Part shown: positions 14,049 through 22,239 of the stretch, piece by piece
Layout: each line of letters opens with the position of its first letter
Position numbering within the stretch: position 1 is the stretch's first letter
Origin: a bacterium
GTDB taxonomy: Bacteria; Oederibacteriota; CAKKQC01
Length of the DNA stretch: 64,000 nt
Reading direction: 5' to 3'
NCBI GenBank assembly: GCA_919901855.1
Contig: CAKKQC010000021.1
Coordinates: 1-64,000, forward strand
Made by a program: the position numbers and the translations under genes
Notes under the pieces: generated by a model
What the model was told of the DNA's origin: nothing
The model's database searches: none
What the model saw: only the letters and a program-made list of their open reading frames with translations

Positions 14049-16247
14049 TTGAACTCAGGTAGTCCGGTGAGGGCCGCGTCGATCGCGCTCGTGGCGACCG
14101 CGGCCCTCGCCGTTTCGTGCGGGGGCGGTGCCGTGCGACCGGACGTCCCAGCTACCGCGGCATTCTCCAGCGCGGCGCTGGTCCGGACGATGCCCGAGGG
14201 GGGCGCGCCGGCCTGGACCGTGAAGGAGACCGAGGTCCAGAACGGCCGGGTGATTTTCGTGGGGTTGTCCACCAAGGACGCCGCCCAGCAAGGCGCCAGG
14301 GACGCGGCCGAGAAACACGCGCGGTCCCGGGTCGCCGCCTACGTGGGTTCCCAGATCTCGGAGCGCTGGCAGAAGCTCTCGGCTTCCTACGGACTGGCGA
14401 GCGGAACGGTCGATCCGACCGTCGCCCAGCGGGGGATGCAGGAGATCGCGACCAGCGCGCTGGTCTCCAAGTTCAAGATCGACGAGTGGTACATCGAGAT
14501 GTGGGGCGTCAAGGCGACGGGCGCCGTGGAATATTACATCGTCTACGGCCGCGGATCGATCGCGGAGGCCGACGTGGACCGGGCCATCGTCGCGGCGGCC
14601 GAGAAGGCGAAGGCGCAGGCCGCGGAGTGGGAGAAGCGAAATACCGAGCTGCAGGCCGCGCTCGCGGAGGCGCAGGCGCTCGTCAAGGACGCGACCGAGG
14701 ACAAGCGGAAGGGCTTCCCCGACCGCGCGGAGCGGAAGTTCCAGGACGCCCTGACGAAACTGGCCGCGGCCAGGGGTGCCGCGAACGCCGCCGGGATGGC
14801 GGACCGGGTCGGCCAGATCGGCCAGATCGACCAGCTCACGAAGGCGGTCGAGGAGCTCCGGGGCGCGCAGGCGGGCCCGATGGGGCTCGCGAGCGCGGTC
14901 GAGGCGCTGGCCGAGGCCGTCGGGGCCGGGCCGGTCACGGTCGCGGTCGCGTCCGCCACGTGGCAGGACACGACCTTCGGCTCGCCTGTCGCCTCCTGGC
15001 TCGTCCAGCTCACGGAGGAAGAGCTCATGCGCCGCGCCCCGCCGTTCCGCGTCATTCCCAACAAGGTCTTCACGGCCCAGATCCGGAGCGCGCAGCTCTC
15101 GCTCGAGGCGGTCCGGACGAGCGCCGAGGCGGCGGGCAAGCTCCTGCCGAAGCCGGACGCCCTGCTCACGATCAGCTACTGGCAGAAAGCGGACGGGCTC
15201 CAGGTGTCGTTCCAGATCGTGAAGGCGGGCGAGGGGACGGGGATCGGCGCCGCTACGGCGATGATGCCCGCCGCCGACCTGCCGGCCGGCATCGAGGTCC
15301 AGCCGACGAACCGGGAGACCGCCGAGGGCGTGATGGAAGCCTTCGGCCGCGCGGCGGGCACGGGCACGCCGGCGCCCGGCGCCCTGGCGGTCAAGACGTG
15401 GCCGGACCGGGGCGAGTCCGCGACCTACCGCGAGGGCGACGAGATCGTGTTCAACGTGCAGGCGACCCGCGACTGCTACGTCTACCTCTTCCACGCCGAC
15501 GCCGAGGGGAACGTGGACCTCCTGTTCCCGAACAAGTTCCAGGCCGCCAACCAGATCAAGGGTGGCGCCCTGTTCACGCTTCCGTGGGCGGGGGCGACGT
15601 TCAAGTTCCGGGCGCGGCCCCCGTTCGGCAGCGAGGTCGTGGAGGCGGTCGCGACCACGGAGCCCGTCGCCGAGCTCCAGGCGGCGGTCGCCAAAGGTGC
15701 CTTCCGGTCGCTCGGGACCGCGGGGAGCGAGGTCTTTCGCGGGGCGATGGCAGGAATCGGGCGGCTCCCGGATACCTCCCGCGCCGCGAGCCGTTGCACG
15801 CTCACGATCGTGCCGGGCACGGCGGCGGCGACCGGCGGGCCCCGGCCGGTGCTGAACCTGGCCGTCGCGAACCTGGCGCCCCAGAACGTGGGGGCGGACG
15901 ACGCGGCGGGGGTGTCGGACATGCTGCGGGCCGAAGTCGCCAAGACGAAGGCGTTCCGCCTGCTCGAGCGCGCGCGGATGGAGCAGGTGATGGCGGAGCA
16001 GGCGCTCCAGCAGACGGGGGCGACCGATTCGGAGCGGGCGGTTCAGTTGGGCAAGCTCCTGAACGTTCAGCGCATGGTCGTCGGGAGTTTTGGGCGGCTC
16101 GGGGGAGTTTACGTAGTGACGATTCAGGCGGTGGACGTCGAGAGCGGCGAAGTCGTGCACGGCGACAGCCTGCGCGGCCGGTCGATGGACGAGGTGCTGA
16201 GCGGGCTGGCGGCGATGGCGACGCGGCTCGCGCGGGAAGCTCGCTGA
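14049..16247 (+). CDS. Multidomain lipoprotein: LPP20 + DUF4384 + CsgG-like
   Basis: This 732-residue predicted lipoprotein (lipobox LAVSC after a short hydrophobic stretch) has three recognisable parts. Residues ~45-190 repeat the LPP20 fold of the preceding gene and are followed by a helical Ala/Glu-rich region to ~280. Residues ~445-560 are a DUF4384 domain (DRGESATYREGDEIVFNVQA, then CYVYLFHADAEGNVDLLFPN). Residues ~615-732 resemble the CsgG/FlgO nucleotide-binding-like fold (LRAEVAKTKAFRLLERARME, then LGKLLNVQRMVVGSF). The start is TTG at 14049 or GTG at 14067; both retain the signal sequence. It lies 7 nt after the previous gene and 11 nt before the WD40-caspase. A scaffold or secretion-linked envelope role is inferred only. 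Confidence 0.8.
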   Translation: MNSGSPVRAASIALVATAALAVSCGGGAVRPDVPATAAFSSAALVRTMPEGGAPAWTVKETEVQNGRVIFVGLSTKDAAQQGARDAAEKHARSRVAAYVGSQISERWQKLSASYGLASGTVDPTVAQRGMQEIATSALVSKFKIDEWYIEMWGVKATGAVEYYIVYGRGSIAEADVDRAIVAAAEKAKAQAAEWEKRNTELQAALAEAQALVKDATEDKRKGFPDRAERKFQDALTKLAAARGAANAAGMADRVGQIGQIDQLTKAVEELRGAQAGPMGLASAVEALAEAVGAGPVTVAVASATWQDTTFGSPVASWLVQLTEEELMRRAPPFRVIPNKVFTAQIRSAQLSLEAVRTSAEAAGKLLPKPDALLTISYWQKADGLQVSFQIVKAGEGTGIGAATAMMPAADLPAGIEVQPTNRETAEGVMEAFGRAAGTGTPAPGALAVKTWPDRGESATYREGDEIVFNVQATRDCYVYLFHADAEGNVDLLFPNKFQAANQIKGGALFTLPWAGATFKFRARPPFGSEVVEAVATTEPVAELQAAVAKGAFRSLGTAGSEVFRGAMAGIGRLPDTSRAASRCTLTIVPGTAAATGGPRPVLNLAVANLAPQNVGADDAAGVSDMLRAEVAKTKAFRLLERARMEQVMAEQALQQTGATDSERAVQLGKLLNVQRMVVGSFGRLGGVYVVTIQAVDVESGEVVHGDSLRGRSMDEVLSGLAAMATRLAREAR

Positions 16248-16258
16248 CAGGGAGGCGA

Positions 16259-18604
16259 ATGATGGGAATCGGGACGCGGTGGACGGCGATTGCGGCGGTG
16301 GCGTCGGTGGTGGCGTCCAGGCCGGCTTTGGCGGAGGAGTTCGGGCTCGCCGCGACCCTGCGCGGGCACAGCGGCGAGGTGCACGCGGTCGCGTTCAGTC
16401 CCGACGGGTTGTGGCTCGCCACCGGCGGGTACGACAAGACGATCCGGATCTGGAAGGTCGGCGGCGGATACGAGCGCACGCTCGAGGGCCACGACAACAC
16501 GGTCACCGCGGTGGCCTTCAGCCCGGTGAAGAAGCTCCTGGCGTCGGCGAGCGGCGACGGCACCGTCAGGCTCTGGAAGCTTCCCGAGGGGACGGTCGAG
16601 CACGTGCTCAAGGGCCATGACGGAGTCGTGCTCGCGGTGGCGTTCAGTCCCGACGGCAAGCTGGTCGCGTCCGGCGGGCACGACCAGACCGTCCGGCTCT
16701 GGAATGCGGACGATGGATCGCTCCTGGCGACGCTCAAGGGCCACCGGCTCGACGTCCGGTGCGTGGCGTTCAGCCCCGTGAAGAAGGTCCTCGCCTCGGC
16801 CAGCGAGGACCGCTCGGTGAAAATCTGGAGCGTGCCCGGGGGCGCGGAACTGCGCACACTCGAGGGCCACACGGGGTCCGTCCTGTCTGTCGCGTTCAGC
16901 CCGGACGGCAAGCTGCTCGCGTCCGGAAGCTACGACAAGACGGTCCGGTTGTGGGACCCCGAGTCCGGAGCTTCGCTCAAGGTGATGTCGGGGCACACGG
17001 ACTGGGTCACGGGCGTGGCCTTCAGTCCGAACAGCCGGTTCCTCGCGTCCTCGGGTGAGGACAAGACGGTCAAGATCTGGAGCATGCCGGACGGCGGACT
17101 GGCCGAGAGCCTGGCGGGGCACACGGGTGACGTCAGCGGCGTGGCGTTCAACCCGACGAAGCGCTACCTCGCGTCAGTCAGCTTCGACGGGACGGTCCGG
17201 GTGTGGCGGATGGGTGAGCCGTCGGCTCCTTCATCGGCTCCCGCGACGACCGCTTCCACGCCCGCGCCGGTCTCGACACCGGCCCCGGCCGCGGCTCCGG
17301 CTCCTTCCCGGCCGGCCGCCGCCACGCCCGCCCCGGCATCGACTCCGAGGCCGAGGCCGGCGGCGCCCGCCGACCGCAATCCCCCCGCCATCGACATCAC
17401 GGCTCCGCTGCCCGGCGGCGCGGTGCCGGGCGACGAGGTCGTGGTCTCGGGGCTCGTCCAGGACGACCGTTCCGTGGCCTGGGTGGAGGTGAACGGCAAG
17501 CGTCTGGGCAAGAAGCGCGGAATCTCGGTCGAGAAGAAGACCAAGGCGCAGATGCCCTTCGAGGAGACGATCAAGCTCGCGCCCGGCGAGACCAAGATCA
17601 CGGTCCGGGCGGCGGACGAGGCCGGGAACGTGTCCGAGTACGCGATTCCGGTCGTCCGGGGGGCTGTCACCACGGCGGCGGCGCCCGCGGCGGCGAACGC
17701 GGCGGTGGCGCCGGCGGCCCGTCCCGGGCTCATGGATCGCCTGCGGGGCCGGCTGAGCGGGAACAAGGTGCCCAAGGCGGGGACGGGCACGACAGCGTCG
17801 GGGCCGGCGGCGCCCGCGGGCGCGCGCCCGGATCTCTACGTGCTCTCGATCGGGGTGTCGAAGTACAAGACCGGGGGCATGAGCCTCCAGTTCGCGGACC
17901 ACGACGCCACGAAGCTAGCCGAGGTCTTCAAGGGCCAGGAGGGCAAGCTCTACGGCCGTGTGTTCACCAAAGTGCTCGTGAACGAGGGGGTCACGCGGGA
18001 CACGATCCTGGAGGCGGTCGTCAAGTTCCTGGGCCAGGCCTCGGATTTCGACGTGGCCATGGTCTTCGTCGCGGGGCATGGCGTCCAGGACCGCGTGACC
18101 GGGAGCTACTACTACCTTCCGTACGACGCGACGCCGGAGAACCTCATGTCCCACGGCTTGCGGTGGAGCGACTTCGACGAGTCGGTGACCAAGCTGCGGA
18201 CCCACGTCTCCAAGGTCGTGCTCTTCGTCGACACGTGCCACGCGGGCTCGATGACCGTCGCGATGCGCGGCGCCGAGGCGGGAGAGGACCTGGCCAGGAC
18301 GCTGAAGGAGGCCGAGGGGACGTTCATCGTCTCGGCGAGCAAGGCGGGCGAGACTTCCGAGGAGCGGGACGAGTGGAGGCTGCCGGGCGAGACGAGGGGC
18401 CACGGCGCGTTCACGCTCTCGCTTCTGAAGGGCCTGCTCGGCGGGGCCGACGTCGATCGCAGCGGCAGCGTCAGCCTCGACGAGCTCTCGTACTACGTCG
18501 GCAAGGAAGTGCCGCGGATGACGGGTGGGAACCAGCACCCGTATAAGCGCAGTGCCGGTACGGACATGCCGATGGCGGTGACACCCGGCACGGTGGGGCA
18601 GTGA
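16259..18604 (+). CDS. Exported WD40 beta-propeller / caspase-like (peptidase C14) fusion
   Basis: A signal peptide (first ~25 residues, ending ASRPALAEE) is followed by exactly seven WD40 repeats of 42 residues each (about 29-322), enough for one closed propeller. Each has a GH, an AFSP-type core and a WD-like end (IWKV, LWKL, LWNA, IWSV, LWDP, IWSM, VWRM). A Pro/Ala linker (~325-385) and a small Ig-like domain (ITAPLPGGAVPGDEVVVSG) lead to a caspase-like domain from ~520. Its catalytic pair is H607 in VAGHGVQD and C660 in VDTCHAG. An EF-hand-like DVDRSGSVSLDEL follows near 745. Start codons at 16259 and 16262 are equivalent (ATGATG after GGGAGG). The frame is open far upstream, but that part only shadows the lipoprotein gene. 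It overlaps the next gene by GTGA. Confidence 0.88.
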   Translation: MMGIGTRWTAIAAVASVVASRPALAEEFGLAATLRGHSGEVHAVAFSPDGLWLATGGYDKTIRIWKVGGGYERTLEGHDNTVTAVAFSPVKKLLASASGDGTVRLWKLPEGTVEHVLKGHDGVVLAVAFSPDGKLVASGGHDQTVRLWNADDGSLLATLKGHRLDVRCVAFSPVKKVLASASEDRSVKIWSVPGGAELRTLEGHTGSVLSVAFSPDGKLLASGSYDKTVRLWDPESGASLKVMSGHTDWVTGVAFSPNSRFLASSGEDKTVKIWSMPDGGLAESLAGHTGDVSGVAFNPTKRYLASVSFDGTVRVWRMGEPSAPSSAPATTASTPAPVSTPAPAAAPAPSRPAAATPAPASTPRPRPAAPADRNPPAIDITAPLPGGAVPGDEVVVSGLVQDDRSVAWVEVNGKRLGKKRGISVEKKTKAQMPFEETIKLAPGETKITVRAADEAGNVSEYAIPVVRGAVTTAAAPAAANAAVAPAARPGLMDRLRGRLSGNKVPKAGTGTTASGPAAPAGARPDLYVLSIGVSKYKTGGMSLQFADHDATKLAEVFKGQEGKLYGRVFTKVLVNEGVTRDTILEAVVKFLGQASDFDVAMVFVAGHGVQDRVTGSYYYLPYDATPENLMSHGLRWSDFDESVTKLRTHVSKVVLFVDTCHAGSMTVAMRGAEAGEDLARTLKEAEGTFIVSASKAGETSEERDEWRLPGETRGHGAFTLSLLKGLLGGADVDRSGSVSLDELSYYVGKEVPRMTGGNQHPYKRSAGTDMPMAVTPGTVGQ

Positions 18605-19668
18605 TCCACCTCCTCGGGCCGGCGCTCGCCGCGGGTCTGGCGCTGGCGGCGCCGCCGGCGGCGATGGCTGCCGACGCGGCCGCCGTGAAGGCGGCCGGGA
18701 AATCCCTGTCGGCCCAGCTCGTGAAACTCGCGGGGTCGCGCAAGCTCACGGTCGCGGTCGAGGACTTCACCGTCGGCGAGTCGGGCTTCGGCGGCGCGTC
18801 GGCCCGCAGGCTCCGGAATGCCGTGGAGCTCGGGCTGAAGGCGAATCCCCGGTTCAAGGTGGTCACGTATGCGGCCCTGCGGGCGGGCGGGAACAAGGGG
18901 TACGTGGTCCGGGGACGCGTCCTGAACGGTCGCGCGGAAGCGTGGCTGGACCAGCCGGGGGGGCATCCCGTGCGGCCGGAGCGGGCGGTCTTCGGGATGT
19001 CGGCATCGGCCGAGCTGGCCGCGATCCGGATCCGGCACACGCGCGGCATCGATGTGGAAGAAGTGACCGCGGCGGTTTCTGCGCCGGCCGACGTCCCAGC
19101 CGCCACAGAGCCCGCCGTCTCGACTGCACCGGCTTCCGAGGAGCCGGTGGCGGCAGCCGTGGTGGTCGCGGACCAGCCCGAGACGACATCCGACCTCAAG
19201 GTCGAGTTGTGGACCGATCGCGGGGAGGCCGCGACCTACCAGGGCGGCGAGGAAATCGTCGTCCACGTGCGCGCGAACCGGGACTGCACGCTCCGGCTCG
19301 TCTACGTCGACGCCGAGGGGAAGCTCAACACGATCTTCCCGAACGACTGGTCGTCGCCTGGAGCCGGGCGCATCAGGGCGGGTGTGATCTACACGATTCC
19401 GTCCTCGACCGACGACTTCAAGTTCACGGTGACCCCGCCGTTCGGGAACGAGGCGATCAAGGCGCTCGCGACCACCGGGACGCCCGGCGAGGCCCTGCCC
19501 GCGCTCGAGGGCCAGGGGACCGCGGCGGTCACCCGCGGCCTGCGCCGCACCAGGGGCATCATGCTCGAGGCCGCGCCGGCCACGGAGCCGTCCTCGGGTC
19601 TCGAGACCGCGCCCGCCTACGCCGAATCAGCCGCCACGGTGACCACGGTCGACCAGCCGGGCGACTGA
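18601..19668 (+). CDS. Secreted DUF4384 protein
   Basis: This 355-residue protein has a GTG start overlapping the caspase stop (GTGA) and a signal peptide ending near AAPPAAMAAD. The first ~150 residues resemble a CsgG/TolB-N-like region (KLTVAVEDFTVGESGFGG, then RLRNAVELGLKANPRFKVV). An Ala/Pro/Thr linker leads to a DUF4384 domain at ~205-300 (DRGEAATYQGGEEIVVHVRANRDC, then LRLVYVDAEGKLNTIFPND). The domain is a close paralogue of the one in the 14049 lipoprotein, down to the PPFGNEAIKALATT versus PPFGSEVVEAVATT endings. It closes the four-gene envelope operon; xseA follows after 20 nt. Confidence 0.8.
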   Translation: MIHLLGPALAAGLALAAPPAAMAADAAAVKAAGKSLSAQLVKLAGSRKLTVAVEDFTVGESGFGGASARRLRNAVELGLKANPRFKVVTYAALRAGGNKGYVVRGRVLNGRAEAWLDQPGGHPVRPERAVFGMSASAELAAIRIRHTRGIDVEEVTAAVSAPADVPAATEPAVSTAPASEEPVAAAVVVADQPETTSDLKVELWTDRGEAATYQGGEEIVVHVRANRDCTLRLVYVDAEGKLNTIFPNDWSSPGAGRIRAGVIYTIPSSTDDFKFTVTPPFGNEAIKALATTGTPGEALPALEGQGTAAVTRGLRRTRGIMLEAAPATEPSSGLETAPAYAESAATVTTVDQPGD

Positions 19669-19688
19669 CCTTCCGTGAGGATAGGGCG

Positions 19689-21029
19689 GTGACCAGGAAG
19701 AAGGCGGAGACCGGAGAGCTGTTCGCGTACGCCCCCGAACCGGAGGCGCGCGACGGGATTCCCGTCTACACGGTCTCCCAGCTCGCCTCCGAGATCAAGG
19801 CCCTGATCGAGACGGCGCATCCGGCCGTCTACGTCCGGGGCGAGGTGACCGGGTACCGGGGAGTGCATTCGAGCGGGCACCTCTACTTCCAGGTCAAGGA
19901 CGAGAACGCCGTCCTCGACGTCGCCATGTTCCGCGGTGCGAATCGCAATCTCAAGTTCGAGCTCGAGAACGGGATGGAGGTCCTCGTCTTCGGCCGGGCG
20001 ACCGCGTACCCGCGGCGGAGCACGTACCAGATCATCGCGGAGGCCGTGGAGCCGGCCGGACTCGGGGCGCTCCAGGCCCGGATCGAGGCGGTCAAGAAGG
20101 CGCTCGCCGCGGAAGGGCTCTTCGACGACGAACGCAAGCGCCCCCTCCCTTCCTTCCCGCACGCCATCGCGCTCGTTACGTCTCCCGAGGGGGCGGCGGT
20201 GACCGACTTCCTCAAGGTCACGCGCCGGCGGTTCCCGGGCCAGCACATCGTCGTCTTCCCGGTGCTGGTGCAGGGCGATGACGCGCCGGCCCAGATCGTC
20301 GAGGCTATTCGGGATGCCAACGCCATGGGCGGCTTCGACCTCCTGGCCCTGTGCCGGGGGGGCGGGTCCATCGAGGACCTGATGGCCTTCAACGACGAGG
20401 CCGTGTGCCGCGCGATCGCGGCCTCCGAACTGCCGGTCGTCACGGGCATCGGGCACGAGCGCGACGTCACGATCGCGGACTTCGTCGCGGACGTGCGGGC
20501 GTCCACCCCGTCGCAGGCGGCCGAGTTCGTGACGCCGTCGCGGTCCGATCTCGCGCGCGAGATTCGCGAGGCCCGGGAGCGTATGGAACGCAGCCTGCGC
20601 TCGGTCGTCGAGTCACAAGCCCAGGACCTCGACGACGCGACCGAAGGGCTCAACGCGGCCGCGCGGAACCTGCTCAAAGACCTCGAAAGCCGGCTCCGGG
20701 ACCTGGCCACGCGGCTGCGGGGCGCCTCGCCGGTCGAGACGCTCAAGCGCCAGCGCCAGCTTATGGAGCAGCTCGGGAGCCGGCTGGCGGCCGGGGTCAC
20801 CCGCCGGGTGGGGGAGGCCGACCAGCGCATGAAGGGCCTGACGGGGCGCCTGCACGCGCTGTCGCCCCTCGCGGTCCTGGGCCGCGGGTACGCGATCGCG
20901 TTCGCGCTGCCGGGCGGCGAGGTCGTCAAGGACGCCGCGAAAGTGACGCCAGGACAGGATCTCGAGATCCGGTTGGCGAAGGGTTCCGTTCGGGCGACGG
21001 CTCGTGCGATCATGGAGGACCTCCCATGA
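19689..21029 (+). CDS. xseA: Exodeoxyribonuclease VII large subunit
   Basis: This is the catalytic subunit of the single-strand exonuclease ExoVII. The N-terminal OB fold contains VYVRGEVTGYRGVHSSGHLYFQVKD. The catalytic region has TSPEGAAVTDFLKV, LCRGGGSIEDLMAFN and VTGIGHERDVTIADFVADVRASTPSQAAEF, followed by a long coiled coil and a C-terminal LGRGYAIAF segment. The 446-residue length is normal. The GTG at 19689 is taken as start; the frame extends upstream through the previous gene but without homology. The last bases overlap xseB in ATGA. Confidence 0.95.
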   Translation: MTRKKAETGELFAYAPEPEARDGIPVYTVSQLASEIKALIETAHPAVYVRGEVTGYRGVHSSGHLYFQVKDENAVLDVAMFRGANRNLKFELENGMEVLVFGRATAYPRRSTYQIIAEAVEPAGLGALQARIEAVKKALAAEGLFDDERKRPLPSFPHAIALVTSPEGAAVTDFLKVTRRRFPGQHIVVFPVLVQGDDAPAQIVEAIRDANAMGGFDLLALCRGGGSIEDLMAFNDEAVCRAIAASELPVVTGIGHERDVTIADFVADVRASTPSQAAEFVTPSRSDLAREIREARERMERSLRSVVESQAQDLDDATEGLNAAARNLLKDLESRLRDLATRLRGASPVETLKRQRQLMEQLGSRLAAGVTRRVGEADQRMKGLTGRLHALSPLAVLGRGYAIAFALPGGEVVKDAAKVTPGQDLEIRLAKGSVRATARAIMEDLP

Positions 21030-21349
21030 ACCCCAAGGACAAGGAACCGGAGCTGAAGTTCGAGAAGGCGCTCGTCGAGCTGCGCGGCATCGTCGACAAG
21101 CTCGAGGCCGGCGACCTCGAACTCGACGAATCGCTCAAGTTCTTCGAGCGCGGCGTGAAGCTCATCCAGGCGTGCACGAAGCGCCTCGAGGACGCCCAGC
21201 GGCGGGTCGAGATCGCGACCAGGACGAAGGACGGGAAGCGGGTCCTGCGGGAGTTGCCCGAGGGCGCGGCCGAGGTCCCCGGCGATGACGAGGGGCTCGC
21301 CGCAGACGACGAGCCTGACGAATCCACCGAGGAAGAAGCGAAGGGGTGA
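21026..21349 (+). CDS. xseB: Exodeoxyribonuclease VII small subunit
   Basis: This 107-residue protein matches XseB: KFEKALVELRGIVDKLEAGDLELDESLKFFERGVKLIQAC, the helical hairpin that binds the XseA coiled coil. It carries an acidic C-terminal tail that is longer than usual (VPGDDEGLAADDEPDESTEEE). The start overlaps xseA and the stop overlaps the prenyl synthase start (GTGA), the classic xseB-ispA-dxs order. Confidence 0.93.
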   Translation: MNPKDKEPELKFEKALVELRGIVDKLEAGDLELDESLKFFERGVKLIQACTKRLEDAQRRVEIATRTKDGKRVLRELPEGAAEVPGDDEGLAADDEPDESTEEEAKG

Positions 21350-22239
21350 CGGACCTCTCGGCCTGGTTGGACGCCAGGCGCTCCTCCGTGGAGGAATCGC
21401 TGAGGCGGTTCCTGCCTTCCGTCGCCGAGCCGCCGACCCGGTTGCACGAAGCGATGACATACAGCGTCATGGCCGGAGGCAAGCGGATCCGGCCCCTGCT
21501 CGCGATCGCGGCGGCGGAGGCGTGCGGCGCGACGGCGCAGGCGGTCATGCCCTCCGCCTGCGCGCTCGAGCTCATCCACACCTATTCGCTCATCCACGAC
21601 GATCTGCCCTGCATGGACAATGACGATCTGCGGCGGGGTGTCCCCACGAACCACAAGGTCTTCGGGGAGACGCTCAGCCTGCTCGCGGGCGACGCGCTCC
21701 TGGCTCACGCGTTCAAACTCATCGGTGAGAACGCGAAGGTCGAGGGGGTGGCGCCGGCCGCGGTGGCCGAGGTGACGGCCCTCGTGGGGGAGGCCGCGAG
21801 CTCGCTGGGCATGGTCGGGGGGCAGGCGGCCGACTGGATGGCCGAGGGACGTAACGTCAGCGAAGCTGAAGTCCTCTTCATCCACCGGAAGAAGACCGGG
21901 GCCCTGATCCGGGCGTCGGTCATGACCGGCGCCATCTTCGGGGGGGCGAACGGGGACGTTCGCACCGCATTGTCGAGTTACGGCGAAACGCTCGGGCTGC
22001 TGTTCCAGATCGTGGACGATGTGCTCAACGTCGAGGGGGATCCGGTGGCGCTGGGGAAGGCCGCGGGGTCGGACGCGGCGCGGCGCAAGGCAACGTACCC
22101 GTCGGTGGCCGGACTCGTCCCCGCCAAGGCCCGCGCGGAGGCCCTGCTCGGCGAGGCCCGGGGCGCGCTGGCCGCGCTCAACGGCCGCTCGGGTGTCCTC
22201 GCCGGGATCGCTGAATTCACGCTCACGAGGGCCTCCTGA
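21346..22239 (+). CDS. ispA: Short-chain (2E,6E)-polyprenyl diphosphate synthase (farnesyl diphosphate synthase type)
   Basis: This head-to-tail prenyltransferase makes FPP (or GGPP) from IPP and DMAPP. The first aspartate-rich motif is HDDLPCMDNDDLRRG, with the two-residue insertion typical of bacterial FPP synthases, and the second is QIVDDVLNVEGD. GGKRIRP provides the IPP-binding lysine/arginine. The 297-residue length is typical. A GTG start overlaps xseB by 4 nt, and the stop shares one base with the dxs ATG. Coupling with dxs supports an isoprenoid role. Confidence 0.92.
   Translation: MTDLSAWLDARRSSVEESLRRFLPSVAEPPTRLHEAMTYSVMAGGKRIRPLLAIAAAEACGATAQAVMPSACALELIHTYSLIHDDLPCMDNDDLRRGVPTNHKVFGETLSLLAGDALLAHAFKLIGENAKVEGVAPAAVAEVTALVGEAASSLGMVGGQAADWMAEGRNVSEAEVLFIHRKKTGALIRASVMTGAIFGGANGDVRTALSSYGETLGLLFQIVDDVLNVEGDPVALGKAAGSDAARRKATYPSVAGLVPAKARAEALLGEARGALAALNGRSGVLAGIAEFTLTRAS

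Noticed and set aside
14117-18604. A single ~1,500-codon plus-strand frame covering the lipoprotein gene and the WD40-caspase gene
   Set aside because: Upstream of 16259 the frame is a GC-rich shadow of the lipoprotein gene in another frame. A good Shine-Dalgarno and signal peptide mark the true start at 16259/16262.
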